Assembly: GCA_018333075.1 (NCBI GenBank)
Contig: BORH01000027.1
Coordinates: forward strand, 1 to 50,332
Direction of reading: 5' to 3'
DNA length: 50,332 nt
DNA from: Heyndrickxia sporothermodurans
Lineage (GTDB): Bacteria; Bacillota; Bacilli; Bacillales; Bacillaceae_C
A model generated the notes under the pieces. That model had not been told where the DNA came from. It worked only from the letters and a program-made list of their open reading frames with translations, and did not search any database. Below, in pieces: positions 37,638 through 46,211 of the stretch; within the stretch, counting starts at the first letter, position 1, and every line of letters starts with the position of its first letter. A program made the translations under genes and the position numbers.

Positions 37638-39362
37638 ATGAAATTAATAAGTATGACTGTAAAAAACTTTAGAGGTATTAAAGGAGAAAATACAAAAATA
37701 TCATTTGAAGGTTCGGATATTATTTTTCTTTTAGGTCAAAATAACGCTGGAAAGTCCACAATTTTAACTGCCTATGAATATTTAGTTACTCCGAAGCAAA
37801 AGGCAACAATAAGTGATTTTTTTGGCTATTCGGAGCAAAACCCAATTGAGATTGAGGCAGTTTTTAAAAAAGAACCGATTGATGAAGAAGTTTTTAAGAA
37901 AAAGGGGTTTGATAAATGGGTTGAAGAGCAGTCTTCATTAATAAGATTTAGAAAACGGTGGACAAACTTAGGTGTCGAGGGTAAAAAAGAGACTTGGAAT
38001 CCAGAAGAAGGGGATTATGTAGATAATGGGTTTGGTGGACTCGAAACACATTTTACAAAACATGCACCAACACCTATTAGAATACCAGCCATGAGTAATC
38101 CTGACGAACTGTCAAAGTGGATATCAGATATAATTAAAAAGACGGTTTTAGCAAAGTTAAAAACAGAAGAAGAAGAGACATATACGAAACTTTTAAATGA
38201 TGTAACTGCTTTCCAAGAAAAAATCCTTTCAAAAGAATCTGTTACAAAATTGAGTGAATCAGCGAATATAAATTTTAAAAAGGTTTTTCCTTATTTATCA
38301 ATAGAAGTTAGTCCCGACTTTGGAACAGAGATTGACTTGGCAAAGACGTTTGAAAAGGATTTTAGTGTGACAATTAGGGATTCTAGATTAGATAATATTA
38401 ACCAAAACTTCAATAGTCATGGTCATGGTGTAATAAGACAAACAATGTTTAACTTTTTAGGGCTAGTAAAAAATGAATTGCCAGTAAATAGGAATAGTTC
38501 AGAGCAAAGCAAGGAATTTATTATTCTGTTTGAAGAACCAGAGATTTATTTACATCCAAAAGCAATTAATTCATTAAGAAAAGTTTTGTATGAATTGTGT
38601 AATAATTCTCCTTTTCAAATCTTGTGTGCTTCCCACAGTCCTAGTCTTATAGATATTTCAAAGCCACAAACTTCTTTGGTTAGAGTGGTAAAAGATGATA
38701 CTCTTGAAACAAGTATATATCAAGTAGAACACAATCTATTTACAGGGTCAGATGAAAGAAAAAAGCAAGTACAAATGATTAATCGGTTTAATCCATATGT
38801 TTGCGAATCTTTCTTTAGTGATGAGGTAATAATTGTTGAAGGTGACACTGAGGCAATTGTTATCAGGGAACTTTTATCGCAATTAGCATCGGAAAGAGAT
38901 ATCTTTGTTCTTAATTCTGGCTCAAAAAATAACATACCATTCTTTCAAGAGATTTTTACTTTTTTTCATATTAAGCATTTTGTAATACACGATTCAGATA
39001 CCCCTTATTTGTATAACAACGCTGGAATTGTTATAAAAAACAACGATGGTACTGATAGAAAAAATTCAGCTTGGAAATTAAATGATGAAATTTGGAATGA
39101 GATTTTAAAAGCAAATTCTAGTTCCCCCATGCTTGCGAGAAGATTTGTACATATACCAAACTTTGAAGTTGCACATAACTATAAATATGATAAAGATAAG
39201 GGAAAGCCTTTATCTGCTTTTGAATTTGTTCAAACTATTAAAACAGATGAAAACATACCAATTGTTAATTTTGTGAAATATTTAATCTTAAATGAACCGC
39301 AATTGGATGAGTTCACACAAGAAAATCTTCAGTATCACTTCCAACAACAGGTGGTTGAATAA
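37638..39362 (+). CDS. OLD-family ATPase/TOPRIM nuclease
   Basis: A 574-residue protein with an ABC-type ATPase head and a C-terminal TOPRIM nuclease, as in the phage P2 Old protein and related defence nucleases. It has Walker A GQNNAGKS (33-40), the Walker B-like LFEEPEIYLHP, and the TOPRIM glutamate in IVEGDTEA with DSD later. The ATG at 37638 is preferred over GTG 37629 because AAGGGGTG lies about 8 nt upstream. No GajB-like helicase gene follows, so it looks like a stand-alone (class 1) OLD protein. It sits close to the right end of the element. Confidence 0.88.
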   Translation: MKLISMTVKNFRGIKGENTKISFEGSDIIFLLGQNNAGKSTILTAYEYLVTPKQKATISDFFGYSEQNPIEIEAVFKKEPIDEEVFKKKGFDKWVEEQSSLIRFRKRWTNLGVEGKKETWNPEEGDYVDNGFGGLETHFTKHAPTPIRIPAMSNPDELSKWISDIIKKTVLAKLKTEEEETYTKLLNDVTAFQEKILSKESVTKLSESANINFKKVFPYLSIEVSPDFGTEIDLAKTFEKDFSVTIRDSRLDNINQNFNSHGHGVIRQTMFNFLGLVKNELPVNRNSSEQSKEFIILFEEPEIYLHPKAINSLRKVLYELCNNSPFQILCASHSPSLIDISKPQTSLVRVVKDDTLETSIYQVEHNLFTGSDERKKQVQMINRFNPYVCESFFSDEVIIVEGDTEAIVIRELLSQLASERDIFVLNSGSKNNIPFFQEIFTFFHIKHFVIHDSDTPYLYNNAGIVIKNNDGTDRKNSAWKLNDEIWNEILKANSSSPMLARRFVHIPNFEVAHNYKYDKDKGKPLSAFEFVQTIKTDENIPIVNFVKYLILNEPQLDEFTQENLQYHFQQQVVE

Positions 39363-39520
39363 AGCTATTAAAAAGGGTAAATGAACCTTATTTATTGTTA
39401 TTTAGTTAAACTATTTATATTTTGTTAGTTTTAAAACGCGACTTTATTATTTTTATGAGGCTTTACCAATAGAAGGGTTACTGATAGATGAAAGTAAATA
39501 ATACATGATTGTAAAACTTA

Positions 39521-39733
39521 ATGATACCAATGGTTGCCCCTACTAAAGTTACTCGTTCTGAACTTCAAAATGCATCAACTGTTGCAGCGATGTTCTTAAC
39601 AACGGAGGCAGTTATTAAGTTACAAAGAAAACATAGGCATCTTAGAATGGAAGAAGATGAAGTTGACACCATTAAAATAAGTCAAAAACACACGAAGAAA
39701 ATATCAACCAAATTTAGCCCAAAAATAGGATGA
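39521..39733 (+). pseudogene. groEL 3' fragment
   Basis: Residues [13 protein letters not shown] and MFLTTEAVI, encoded near 39539-39616, match the conserved C-terminal segment of the chaperonin GroEL. The rest of the chaperonin is absent and the sequence after TTEAVI has lost the normal glycine/methionine tail, apparently by a frameshift. It cannot be a working chaperonin. It lies about 180 bp inside the right end of the element, so it may be host sequence picked up earlier. Confidence 0.8.
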
Positions 39734-39810
39734 AGGTTTAACCGAAAATCTATTAAAATGGTTAAACTCTCATTGACAAACTATACTAAAATATGGTTAA
39801 CTTTTCTCAA

Positions 39811-39866
39811 AGAAAATGTGACTTAAAAATTGGTAATGAATTATCAAAATGAGTGGTTAAGGTTTT
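39811..39866. repeat. Right member of the imperfect inverted repeat near the element ends
   Basis: It aligns with the reverse complement of 23336-23392. It lies about 40 bp before the right yneF repeat. TTGACA and repeated AAAATATGGTTAAC-like words occur just before it (39750-39805), consistent with a protein-binding region. Confidence 0.65.
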
Positions 39867-39904
39867 CCTTTACATAGCTTTGGAATGTTGATATATCAAG
39901 CTAT

Positions 39905-40028
39905 CTTGAAGAAAAATCCACCAATTAACGAACAAATGTTAAAAATGATGATGACACAAATGGGCATGAAACCATCACAAAAGAAAATCAATCAAATGAT
40001 GAATGCAATGAACAAACAAATGAAGTAA
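39905..40028 (+). repeat. Right attachment repeat: second copy of the yneF 3' end
   Basis: Exact 124-bp copy of 23101-23224, with the stop codon but no yneF start or membrane helix upstream, so it is not a gene. It marks the junction between element 1 and the left end of a second element. Confidence 0.9.
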
Positions 40029-40165
40029 ACAACGTTGATTTATCAAGGGTTTTAGATGATTGATATGTGATTATAGGATTAAATTTCTCCATTATTTTAT
40101 TGTGGAGTGAATTTTTCATCATAGATGGACTATATTTTTGCTTTATCTTTCATCAGTCTAATTCG

Positions 40166-40213
40166 AAACCACTTTTTCTATTGGAAACTAAACCAAAGAA
40201 GGGTGGTTTTTTT
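40166..40213 (+). promoter_or_regulatory. Hairpin over the ribosome site of the second integrase
   Basis: AAACCAC (40166-40172) pairs with GTGGTTT (40203-40209), which contains the GGTGG ribosome site, and the stem is followed by T residues up to the ATG. It could hide the ribosome site or end transcripts entering from the left. Confidence 0.5.
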
Positions 40214-40968
40214 ATGTTTATTGAAGATATTCTAGAAGAATACATGTATCATTGCCAAGCAAAAGGGTTTACTAACAAAACTATGAAAAACAAAAGGCAA
40301 GAATTTAAGCAGTTGAAAATGTACCTAAGGGAGGAAAGAGGTATTACTGACCTTGAATCAATTACAGTTCATGATTTAAGAGCTTACGCTAGGTTAAAGC
40401 AACAACAAGGATTGCAGGCTCAGAGTATTGTTTCTATGTTTAGAATGATTAAGGCATTTTTTTCATGGTGTTATAATGAAGAATATATAAAAGAAAACTT
40501 TGCAAAAAAGGTTGAGTTATCCAAAGTTCCTGTTAAGATATTAAATGGTTTTACTGCTGATGAAATTCAATCAATGACTAATTCTTTCTCTTATAAAAGT
40601 TATATTGAAGCTAGAAGTAAAGCTATTATTGCTGTACTTGCAGATTGTGGACTTCGCGCTATGGAAATCAGAGGACTAAAAACAAATAATGTAAGGAACA
40701 CTTCTATTTTGGTAAATGGCAAAGGCAACAAGGAAAGAATTATGTTTATCAGTCCAGTATTAAAGAGGATATTAATAAAATACGAGAGAATCAAAAATGA
40801 ATATTTTAAAGATAAAGATACAACGGAAAACTATTTTTTATCGTACACAGGCAATGGTATTTCGCATGTGGCATTAGATAATATAATTAAAGAAGCTGGA
40901 AAAAGGGCGAATGTAAAAGATAAAAGAGGTTCTCCACATACATTTAGACATTTTTACGCTGTTCAATG
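40214..40968 (+). pseudogene. Second tyrosine integrase, truncated by an IS
   Basis: The start is ATG 40214 behind AAGGGTGG. The protein resembles the integrase at 23435 along its whole remaining length (GFTNKTMKNKRQEF, CGLRAMEIRG, GKGNKER, SPHTFRHFYAV). It stops after HTFRH because the IS3-type element begins there; the LGH and Tyr motifs are lost and no continuation is seen beyond the IS. It sits just after the second yneF repeat, exactly as integrase 1 sits after the first, so it marks the left end of a second yneF-targeted element. Confidence 0.88.
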
Positions 40969-41046
40969 TTGGATCGGCTACACTTAATTGGACAGAATTT
41001 TTAAGGTCAAGTAGACTACAGATAATACATATGAGGAGAATCTACA

Positions 41047-41328
41047 ATGACTAAAAGAGTACGTCGAACATTTACTGATGAGTTTAAACAACAGATCGTC
41101 CAGTTATATCAAAATGGAAAGCCAAGAAAAGAGATTATTCGTGAATATGACCTTACTCCTTCCTCCTTTGATAAGTGGGTGGGGCAGAGTCAAAATTCTG
41201 GTTCCTTTAAGGAAAAGGATAATTTAACAGACCAACAAAAAGAACTGATTAAACTCCGCAAACGAAACAAGCAACTAGAAATGGAGAACGATATTTTACA
41301 GCAAGCTGCGCTGATACTAGGACGATAG
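41047..41328 (+). CDS. IS3-family transposase OrfA
   Basis: A 93-residue helix-turn-helix protein (VRRTFTDEFKQQIVQLY, IIREYDLTPSSFDKWV) with a C-terminal leucine-zipper-like stretch (LRKRNKQLEMENDILQQAA). It binds IS ends and normally joins OrfB by frameshifting. It appears intact, but OrfB is broken, so the IS is probably immobile. Confidence 0.9.
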   Translation: MTKRVRRTFTDEFKQQIVQLYQNGKPRKEIIREYDLTPSSFDKWVGQSQNSGSFKEKDNLTDQQKELIKLRKRNKQLEMENDILQQAALILGR

Positions 41329-42165
41329 TAAATGTAATCAAAAATAATCAACACAAATACTCGATATCAGCAATGTGTAAAGTTCTACAACTCCTTAGAA
41401 GTACCTATTATTACGAAGCAAAAGAAAAGATCTCTGACGATGAGATTACTTCGGCTATTATCGATATTTTCCAAGCCAGCCGTCAAAATTATGGTACTCG
41501 GAAAATCAAGGTTGAACTAAAAAACGAGGGCATACTGTTTCGAGAAGAAGAATTGGACGAATGATGAAAGAACAGGGCCTTGTTTTTTCTTACACAGTAG
41601 CTCAATTTAAACCTCATGCGAAATCATGTAATGAATCAGAACTGAAAAATAAACTAAACCGTAGTTAAACCAGAAAGAAGAAATGATAGCGATTGTAAGT
41701 GACTTAACATATGTAAGAGTCCATCAAAAATGGCATTATATATGTGTATTTGTTAATCTCTTTAATCGGGAATTCGTGGGCTTCAGTACAGGTCCAAATA
41801 AAGATGCATTACTCGTCTATCGTGCGTTCAGTTCCATCAAAGTTGATCTACGTAAAATACAACTATTTCATACGGATCGAGGAAATGAATTTAAAAATAC
41901 ATTGATAGACGATGCCCTAAAGACATTTAATATTCAACGATCTTTAAGTATGAAGGGCTGCCCTTATGACAATGCCGTAGCTGAAGCAACGTTTAAAATT
42001 ATTAAAACAGAGTTTATTAAAAGAACACATTTTGATAGTTTAGAAGATTTAACTAGGGAATTACATGACTATGTCCACTGGTTTAATCACATAAGAATTC
42101 ATGGAACACTTGGATATGTAAGTCCGATTGATTACAAACTTGAACACCTTAATAAAGTTGTCTAG
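41328..42165 (+). pseudogene. IS3-family transposase OrfB, broken
   Basis: DDE integrase-domain transposase. The N-terminal part (SAMCKVLQLLRSTYYY, RQNYGTRKIK) ends in a frameshift near 41545-41565. A further stop codon (about 41665) precedes the catalytic part. Catalytic residues remain visible in IVSDLTYV, FHTDRGNEF and NAVAEATFK. Two lesions make it non-functional unless they are sequencing errors. Confidence 0.88.
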
Positions 42166-42425
42166 TTTAGTGTTGACAATCCAATACCATCACATATTTG
42201 TGAAGGGGCTTTTTCATTTTCATTCCTTTTTTTAAAAGAATATATTTATCAGTTTATTAATACTATTACAAAAATAATAAATATTTGAAAAAGAGTATTT
42301 TAGCTGTAAATAGAGAATATAATCTATAATTGTAAAATAAAGGAGATGATTCTATTTATAATAAGGTTAAATACTCAATAAAACTGATTTTTTATATTAT
42401 TTAAAAAAAGGGGGAAAAGTAAGAA

Positions 42426-43271
42426 TTGAAAAACTTTAAAAGAAAAGTAATTTGCGGGTATAATTGGTATAACAATGTTGATTCCAATCAACTTATCATA
42501 TGCTTTTGTAAGGGAGCCATTAGAACCACTAATAACGAATGAAGACGAATTTCCATTAGAAGATTTCGAAGTAGCTGAAGATTTAGTTGTAGTTGATAAT
42601 TTAACACCAATAGAAGAAGAAATTGATGAAGATATTTTTTACAAATTGATGGCACCAGAAAAAATCGTATATTATGCACCTGATCCAGTTGTCAATGGAG
42701 GATATACTACAGATCCGGTAAAACCACCTGTTGAAACAAATCAGTTACCTATTGGAGCAGGAATTGGTGGTGGAGGTTCATACTCAAATCCTGTACGTGT
42801 AAAAACTAATACAATTGACTTATATGGAGTTCCTTTAGATATGCGATTGTAAAAGGAGAATTTGTACTCTATAAAAGACCAGGATTATATTACTATACTC
42901 AGAATGCTACACAAGGATATTTTAATATGGTAACGGCAAATATAACCAAAATTATTTCCAATGGTTTTGGTACATTTGTAACTATGAAGGGTGCTAAAAA
43001 AGTACCTTATATTGCTAGATTATATGATAAAGCAAATAAGGCAAAACCTTATAATTGGGGTGACTATGCGAAAACAGGATCATCTGCTATGGTCCAATAT
43101 AATGCACCATTTTGGGGGAAAATAGTTTCAGCACCTGTTCCATCTGCTGGTACAAAAACAGTAATAGTTTATGTAAGTAAAACAGGAAAAGATTATACAT
43201 GGGATAGAAGAATAAGCTTTACTATTAAAAAAGATAAATCTATCACCTATAAAAAATGGAGAGTAAAATAA
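42426..43271 (+). pseudogene. Secreted hypothetical protein broken by two frameshifts
   Basis: Joined across frames it gives one exported protein: a lysine-rich start (LKNFKRKV), a hydrophobic signal (GIIGITMLIPINLSYAF), an acidic region with many Asp/Glu, a Gly-rich linker, then a beta-rich C-terminal part (YAIVKGEFVLYK, GYFNMVTANITKI, WDRRISFTI). Frame changes occur near 42455 and near 42835. The family is unknown. GGGGG precedes the TTG at 42426. Some AT-rich spacer (42185-42425) lies before it. Confidence 0.65.
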
Positions 43272-43283
43272 TTTAATTTTTTA

Positions 43284-43310
43284 GGGATGATAAAATAGTT
43301 CTATCATCCC
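43284..43310. terminator. Hairpin after the broken secreted-protein gene
   Basis: GGGATGATA and TATCATCCC form a perfect 9-bp stem. The T-run after it is weak, though T-rich sequence precedes it. Confidence 0.5.
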
Positions 43311-43345
43311 TAGTATTAAAATATGTTGGATAGGAAGTTGTAATT

Positions 43346-43507
43346 ATGAATTATTATTACATTGTTCCAATTATGATTGTGGTATACTTATTACGCTATT
43401 TTTTTGATAATGATTATAAAAAGCCGTTAAAAAATATCATCTTAGATATTATTTTTTCCTCGTTATTCCTTTTTATAATAGTTTTTATTTTTAATCTCAT
43501 ATTTTGA
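43346..43507 (+). CDS. Small two-helix membrane protein, 53 residues
   Basis: A short frame with ATG 43346 behind AGGAAG. Two strongly hydrophobic segments (about 4-16 and 32-52) are separated by a charged loop (FDNDYKKPLKN). It ends shortly before a terminator. No family is recognised; the size and topology are typical of small Bacillus membrane peptides. Confidence 0.5.
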   Translation: MNYYYIVPIMIVVYLLRYFFDNDYKKPLKNIILDIIFSSLFLFIIVFIFNLIF

Positions 43508-43540
43508 TAATCTTATTTAAAATTTAATTTTTTTATTAAA

Positions 43541-43567
43541 AACACTCATTAGTTGAGTGTCTTTTTG
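43541..43567 (+). terminator. Terminator
   Basis: ACACTCA and TGAGTGT pair around TTAGT, followed by C and TTTTT. Confidence 0.8.
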
Positions 43568-43689
43568 TGTTTATGAGAGTTTATGTATGATTTTATTTAC
43601 TTTTAAAAAATTTGAAATAATTGTAAAATTCCATCAAAGGAGTGATATAATGGTTATAACATAATTGTATGTACAGATGGGGGACAAAA

Positions 43690-44178
43690 ATGAAAAGGAC
43701 TATCGTTTGGTTAAGTATAATTATCGGAATAGTATTTATCTACGGTGCTGTTGATTATGTACAAACTGAATTAAAAAACAAAGCAAAAAATGAGAAGAAA
43801 ATAGAATTAAAAAAATTAAAAAATGAAATGAACAAAGATTGGAAGAAAATTATAAGTAAAGAAAAAAAGATTGGTGATATAGAATTGGAGTCAACATCAT
43901 TATCAATGAAGATTTATGAGATTGAAGAGAAATTGGAAACACTAGATAAAGATAAAAAAAATATGACAAAGAACCAATTGAAAAATTATAAAGAGAAAGA
44001 AAAATTAAGAGACAGTTTGGAAGTAAAGAGAGGTAAGATGTGGAATATTTATAGAATTGAAATAATAAAGTATCGTAAAATGATAGATAAATATAATAAA
44101 AAACTTAAAAAAGCTAGTAAAATAGCGAAAGAAGTTAAGAAGAAATGGGACTTACATCCTGTTTCAAATTTGTATTAG
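43690..44178 (+). CDS. Membrane-anchored coiled-coil protein
   Basis: About 162 residues from ATG 43690, with GGGG upstream. One N-terminal membrane helix (about 6-24) is followed by a long Lys/Glu-rich region with heptad-like spacing (LKKLKNEMNKDW, MKIYEIEEKLETL), probably a coiled coil. No enzymatic motif is visible and the family is not recognised. It may act outside the membrane as a structural or sensor protein. Confidence 0.65.
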   Translation: MKRTIVWLSIIIGIVFIYGAVDYVQTELKNKAKNEKKIELKKLKNEMNKDWKKIISKEKKIGDIELESTSLSMKIYEIEEKLETLDKDKKNMTKNQLKNYKEKEKLRDSLEVKRGKMWNIYRIEIIKYRKMIDKYNKKLKKASKIAKEVKKKWDLHPVSNLY

Positions 44179-44409
44179 ATTGTCCTTCATAGGACACACC
44201 ATAAATGCAATTAAATAAATATACAAAATTAATTTTCTCATCCATTGGAACTAATTACATTTTAAAATATGTTGAATATCGAACACATATTCGCATATAA
44301 TAAAAGAACAAATGTTCCTAAAAAGGATGATTTTTGCAAGGTAGTTTTAATGTTTTAATAAAGAAGGAAAATAACTCCTTTTGCCGAATTGTGTAGTTGA
44401 GGTGATAAG

Positions 44410-44550
44410 ATGAAACAAATCATAAATGATCTTATACACATGACGGAAGGAGATTTACTAATTAATTATTGGTGGTTTTGGATATTAGCTGTGATAGTTA
44501 TTGTAACAATTATGATATTGTATGGAATGGTAAAAACTAAACGAAAGTAA
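44410..44550 (+). CDS. Small single-span membrane protein, 46 residues
   Basis: ATG 44410 follows GAGGTGAT at a good distance. The product has an amphipathic N-terminus, a hydrophobic segment (about 20-38, with WWFWILAVIVIV) and a basic tail (KTKRK). Holin-like or toxin-like peptides have this form, but there is no direct support for either. Confidence 0.5.
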   Translation: MKQIINDLIHMTEGDLLINYWWFWILAVIVIVTIMILYGMVKTKRK

Positions 44551-44572
44551 TTTAATAAGGATTTAAAACAAA

Positions 44573-44597
44573 GGCATCCGTTTTGGATGTCTTTTTT
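44573..44597 (+). terminator. Terminator
   Basis: GGCATCC and GGATGTC (one G-U) around GTTTT, followed by T residues. Confidence 0.75.
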
Positions 44598-44725
44598 ATG
44601 ATTTTAGTACTGGATATGGCTTTAACGAATATATTTTTGAATTTTCAGGACTTGTTAATAATAAGCCAATTCTAGTGCGAGATTCTGTGCAAGTTAAATT
44701 TAATTAATTCAAGGAGGCAATGAGA

Positions 44726-44917
44726 ATGAAAATTGTATTGACAAAAAAAGAATTAATTCACGCTGTTATCAGTCGAGTAAAGGAGGAATACGGTAGTGCC
44801 TTTGATATTAAAACAATTCAATTTTTCAATAATGAAAGATATGTTCCGCTAAATGGAGCAGAAGTAAAGGTTTGTACAAGCAAGAATAATTTAAAAAGTG
44901 AAGGGGGAGTCAAGTAA
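44726..44917 (+). CDS. Small hypothetical protein, possibly phage-derived
   Basis: About 63 residues from ATG 44726 behind AAGGAGG. It begins KIVLTKKELIHAVISRVKEEYG, a helical segment, followed by a mixed region (VPLNGAEVKV). It directly precedes the broken scaffold-like gene and may belong to the same decayed phage cluster. No family is recognised. Confidence 0.55.
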   Translation: MKIVLTKKELIHAVISRVKEEYGSAFDIKTIQFFNNERYVPLNGAEVKVCTSKNNLKSEGGVK

Positions 44918-45450
44918 TGACAAAAGAAGAAAAAAACTACTCAATCTGATGTAATCGAGGAAAAGGAAAAAGTTAACATTACATCAAAGGAAAGTACAAA
45001 AGAAATTGAAGATAAAGAAAATGAAAAAAACCTACAAAAAATAAAAATACTGAAATTAAGAAATTGGAAGATGAATTAAGAATCTTTAAATCAGAAAATG
45101 AAACACTCAAAGCTCAAGTAGAAGAATATCAAAGTAAAATTTCGGAATTAGAAACTAAAAAGCAAGAATTTGAAAACCAAAGGGCTGAATTTGTTGCTAC
45201 TATTCAACAAAAAGATATTTCACTCAAATTAGCTGAAAAAGGATTAGGAGAATTTAAAGACTTTTTCTCTAATGTTGAACCAGATAAGTTGGAAGAACAA
45301 ATTCAAAAGTTTCAACAATTAGTAAAACAAAAAGAAATTGATAACTCATATAAACCAACAAATCACAAACAAGATGATACATATGCTCAAGCCAAGAACA
45401 AAGGTGACTTGAAATCTATGTTCGGGGCTTTATTATTTAACAAAAATTAA
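44917..45450 (+). pseudogene. Phage scaffold-like coiled-coil protein, frameshifted
   Basis: The start at ATG 44917 soon runs out of frame in an A-run (about 44930). The acidic Lys/Glu-rich body continues in another frame and shifts again near 45035. The C-terminal 128 residues (ENETLKAQVEEYQSKISEL and the end SMFGALLFNKN) look like a capsid scaffold protein: long coiled coil, then a short tail. The adjacent capsid remnant downstream supports this. Confidence 0.6.
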
Positions 45451-45523
45451 GTAATTCGTGGTCATTTGACTACTTGTTATAAAAAATATTGGGTGACGAC
45501 CATCGTTAAGGGAGACTTTATTT

Positions 45524-45859
45524 ATGACATTTACAACAGAAAACTTTGTGGCAGGACAATCCTTTGATATTAAGGATACTTTAATTTTAGGTAATCCTAA
45601 AGTGCGTGCATTTTCTACATTTGCATTAGGAAAAACAGTTGATGCTAAGAACCCAACAGTACAATGGATTGAGGAAACTATTAATGAATCCTCAGCGGTA
45701 ACAATGGCAGAAGGTGGGGATAGTCCAAATCATGTTAATGATGATGCTGGGTTAATGGACAACTATCTTGAATTGTTTGGGGCTACTGCACAAGTTTCCT
45801 CTATTAGAAAAGGAAAAAAAGTTTCAAAAGCTTATAAAGTTACAGCAACAAAATTCTAG
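45524..45859 (+). pseudogene. Phage major capsid protein fragment
   Basis: A 111-residue remnant. NPTVQWIEETINESSAVTMAEG and NYLELFGATAQVS resemble the N-terminal part of SU10/DUF5309-type major capsid proteins, which are normally near 300 residues. The rest is missing and the end VSKAYKVTATKF looks like sequence joined by deletion. AAGGGAG lies before the ATG. It is a relic of a prophage. Confidence 0.6.
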
Positions 45860-45901
45860 ATATTAAGTGCAACTGCAACATCAACTTGGTTTGCAAAATA
45901 A

Positions 45902-46207
45902 ATGATTACAAGAAACGATAGAACAAAATCTTATTTAGCAAATAAAAAAGATGTACTTTATCCTTCTTTTAAGAATCCTGATAATAAAACTACAATGCCT
46001 ATGCCATCTACTACAACTTATAAATGGTTACAACTCAACCAAAGAGTAAAGAGAACTACAGAAGATTATAGGGACAAATATATCAAATGGTACACGAAGA
46101 AGTATGGTGCACCTGAAAAGTTTAAATGGAAAGATATGCACATACATCATTTAAGACCATTAAATTATGGGGGCGAAATAATTATAACCCTTCTAAAAAT
46201 AAGGTGA
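45902..46207 (+). pseudogene. HNH-type toxin C-terminal fragment, frameshifted
   Basis: The core HIHHLRPLNYGG is the HNH/endonuclease signature of polymorphic toxins. It should be followed by an Asn-rich N-x-x-N motif; that continuation (NNYNPSKNK) is present in another frame after about 46172, so a base change has broken the end. There is no toxin delivery domain upstream. An immunity gene follows 4 nt later, so this is the tail of a toxin-immunity pair. Confidence 0.7.
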
Positions 46208-46211
46208 AAAG

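Larger units (their letters stand above)
23225..39904. mobile_element. Integrated element in yneF, about 16.7 kb
   Basis: Bounded by the exact 124-bp yneF repeats. It holds a tyrosine recombinase at the left, then Fic-like, GIY-YIG-recombinase fusion, HNH, a structured RNA, HNH, a replication-initiator-like gene, GIY-YIG, two ECF sigma modules, a resolvase, an OLD nuclease and a groEL fragment. The palindrome GTTGAT-NN-ATCAAG occurs just inside both ends (23231 and 39887). Imperfect inverted repeats lie further in. I see no relaxase, conjugation or virion genes. It looks like an integrative plasmid-like or satellite-like element. Confidence 0.85.
40969..42184 (+). mobile_element. IS3-family insertion sequence, decayed
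   Basis: About 1.2 kb with imperfect terminal inverted repeats: left TTGGATCGGCTACACTTA and right, read inward, TTGGATTGTCAACACTAA. It carries orfA and a broken orfB. No clear target duplication is seen, and the interrupted integrase does not resume after it, so an adjacent deletion probably occurred. Confidence 0.85.
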
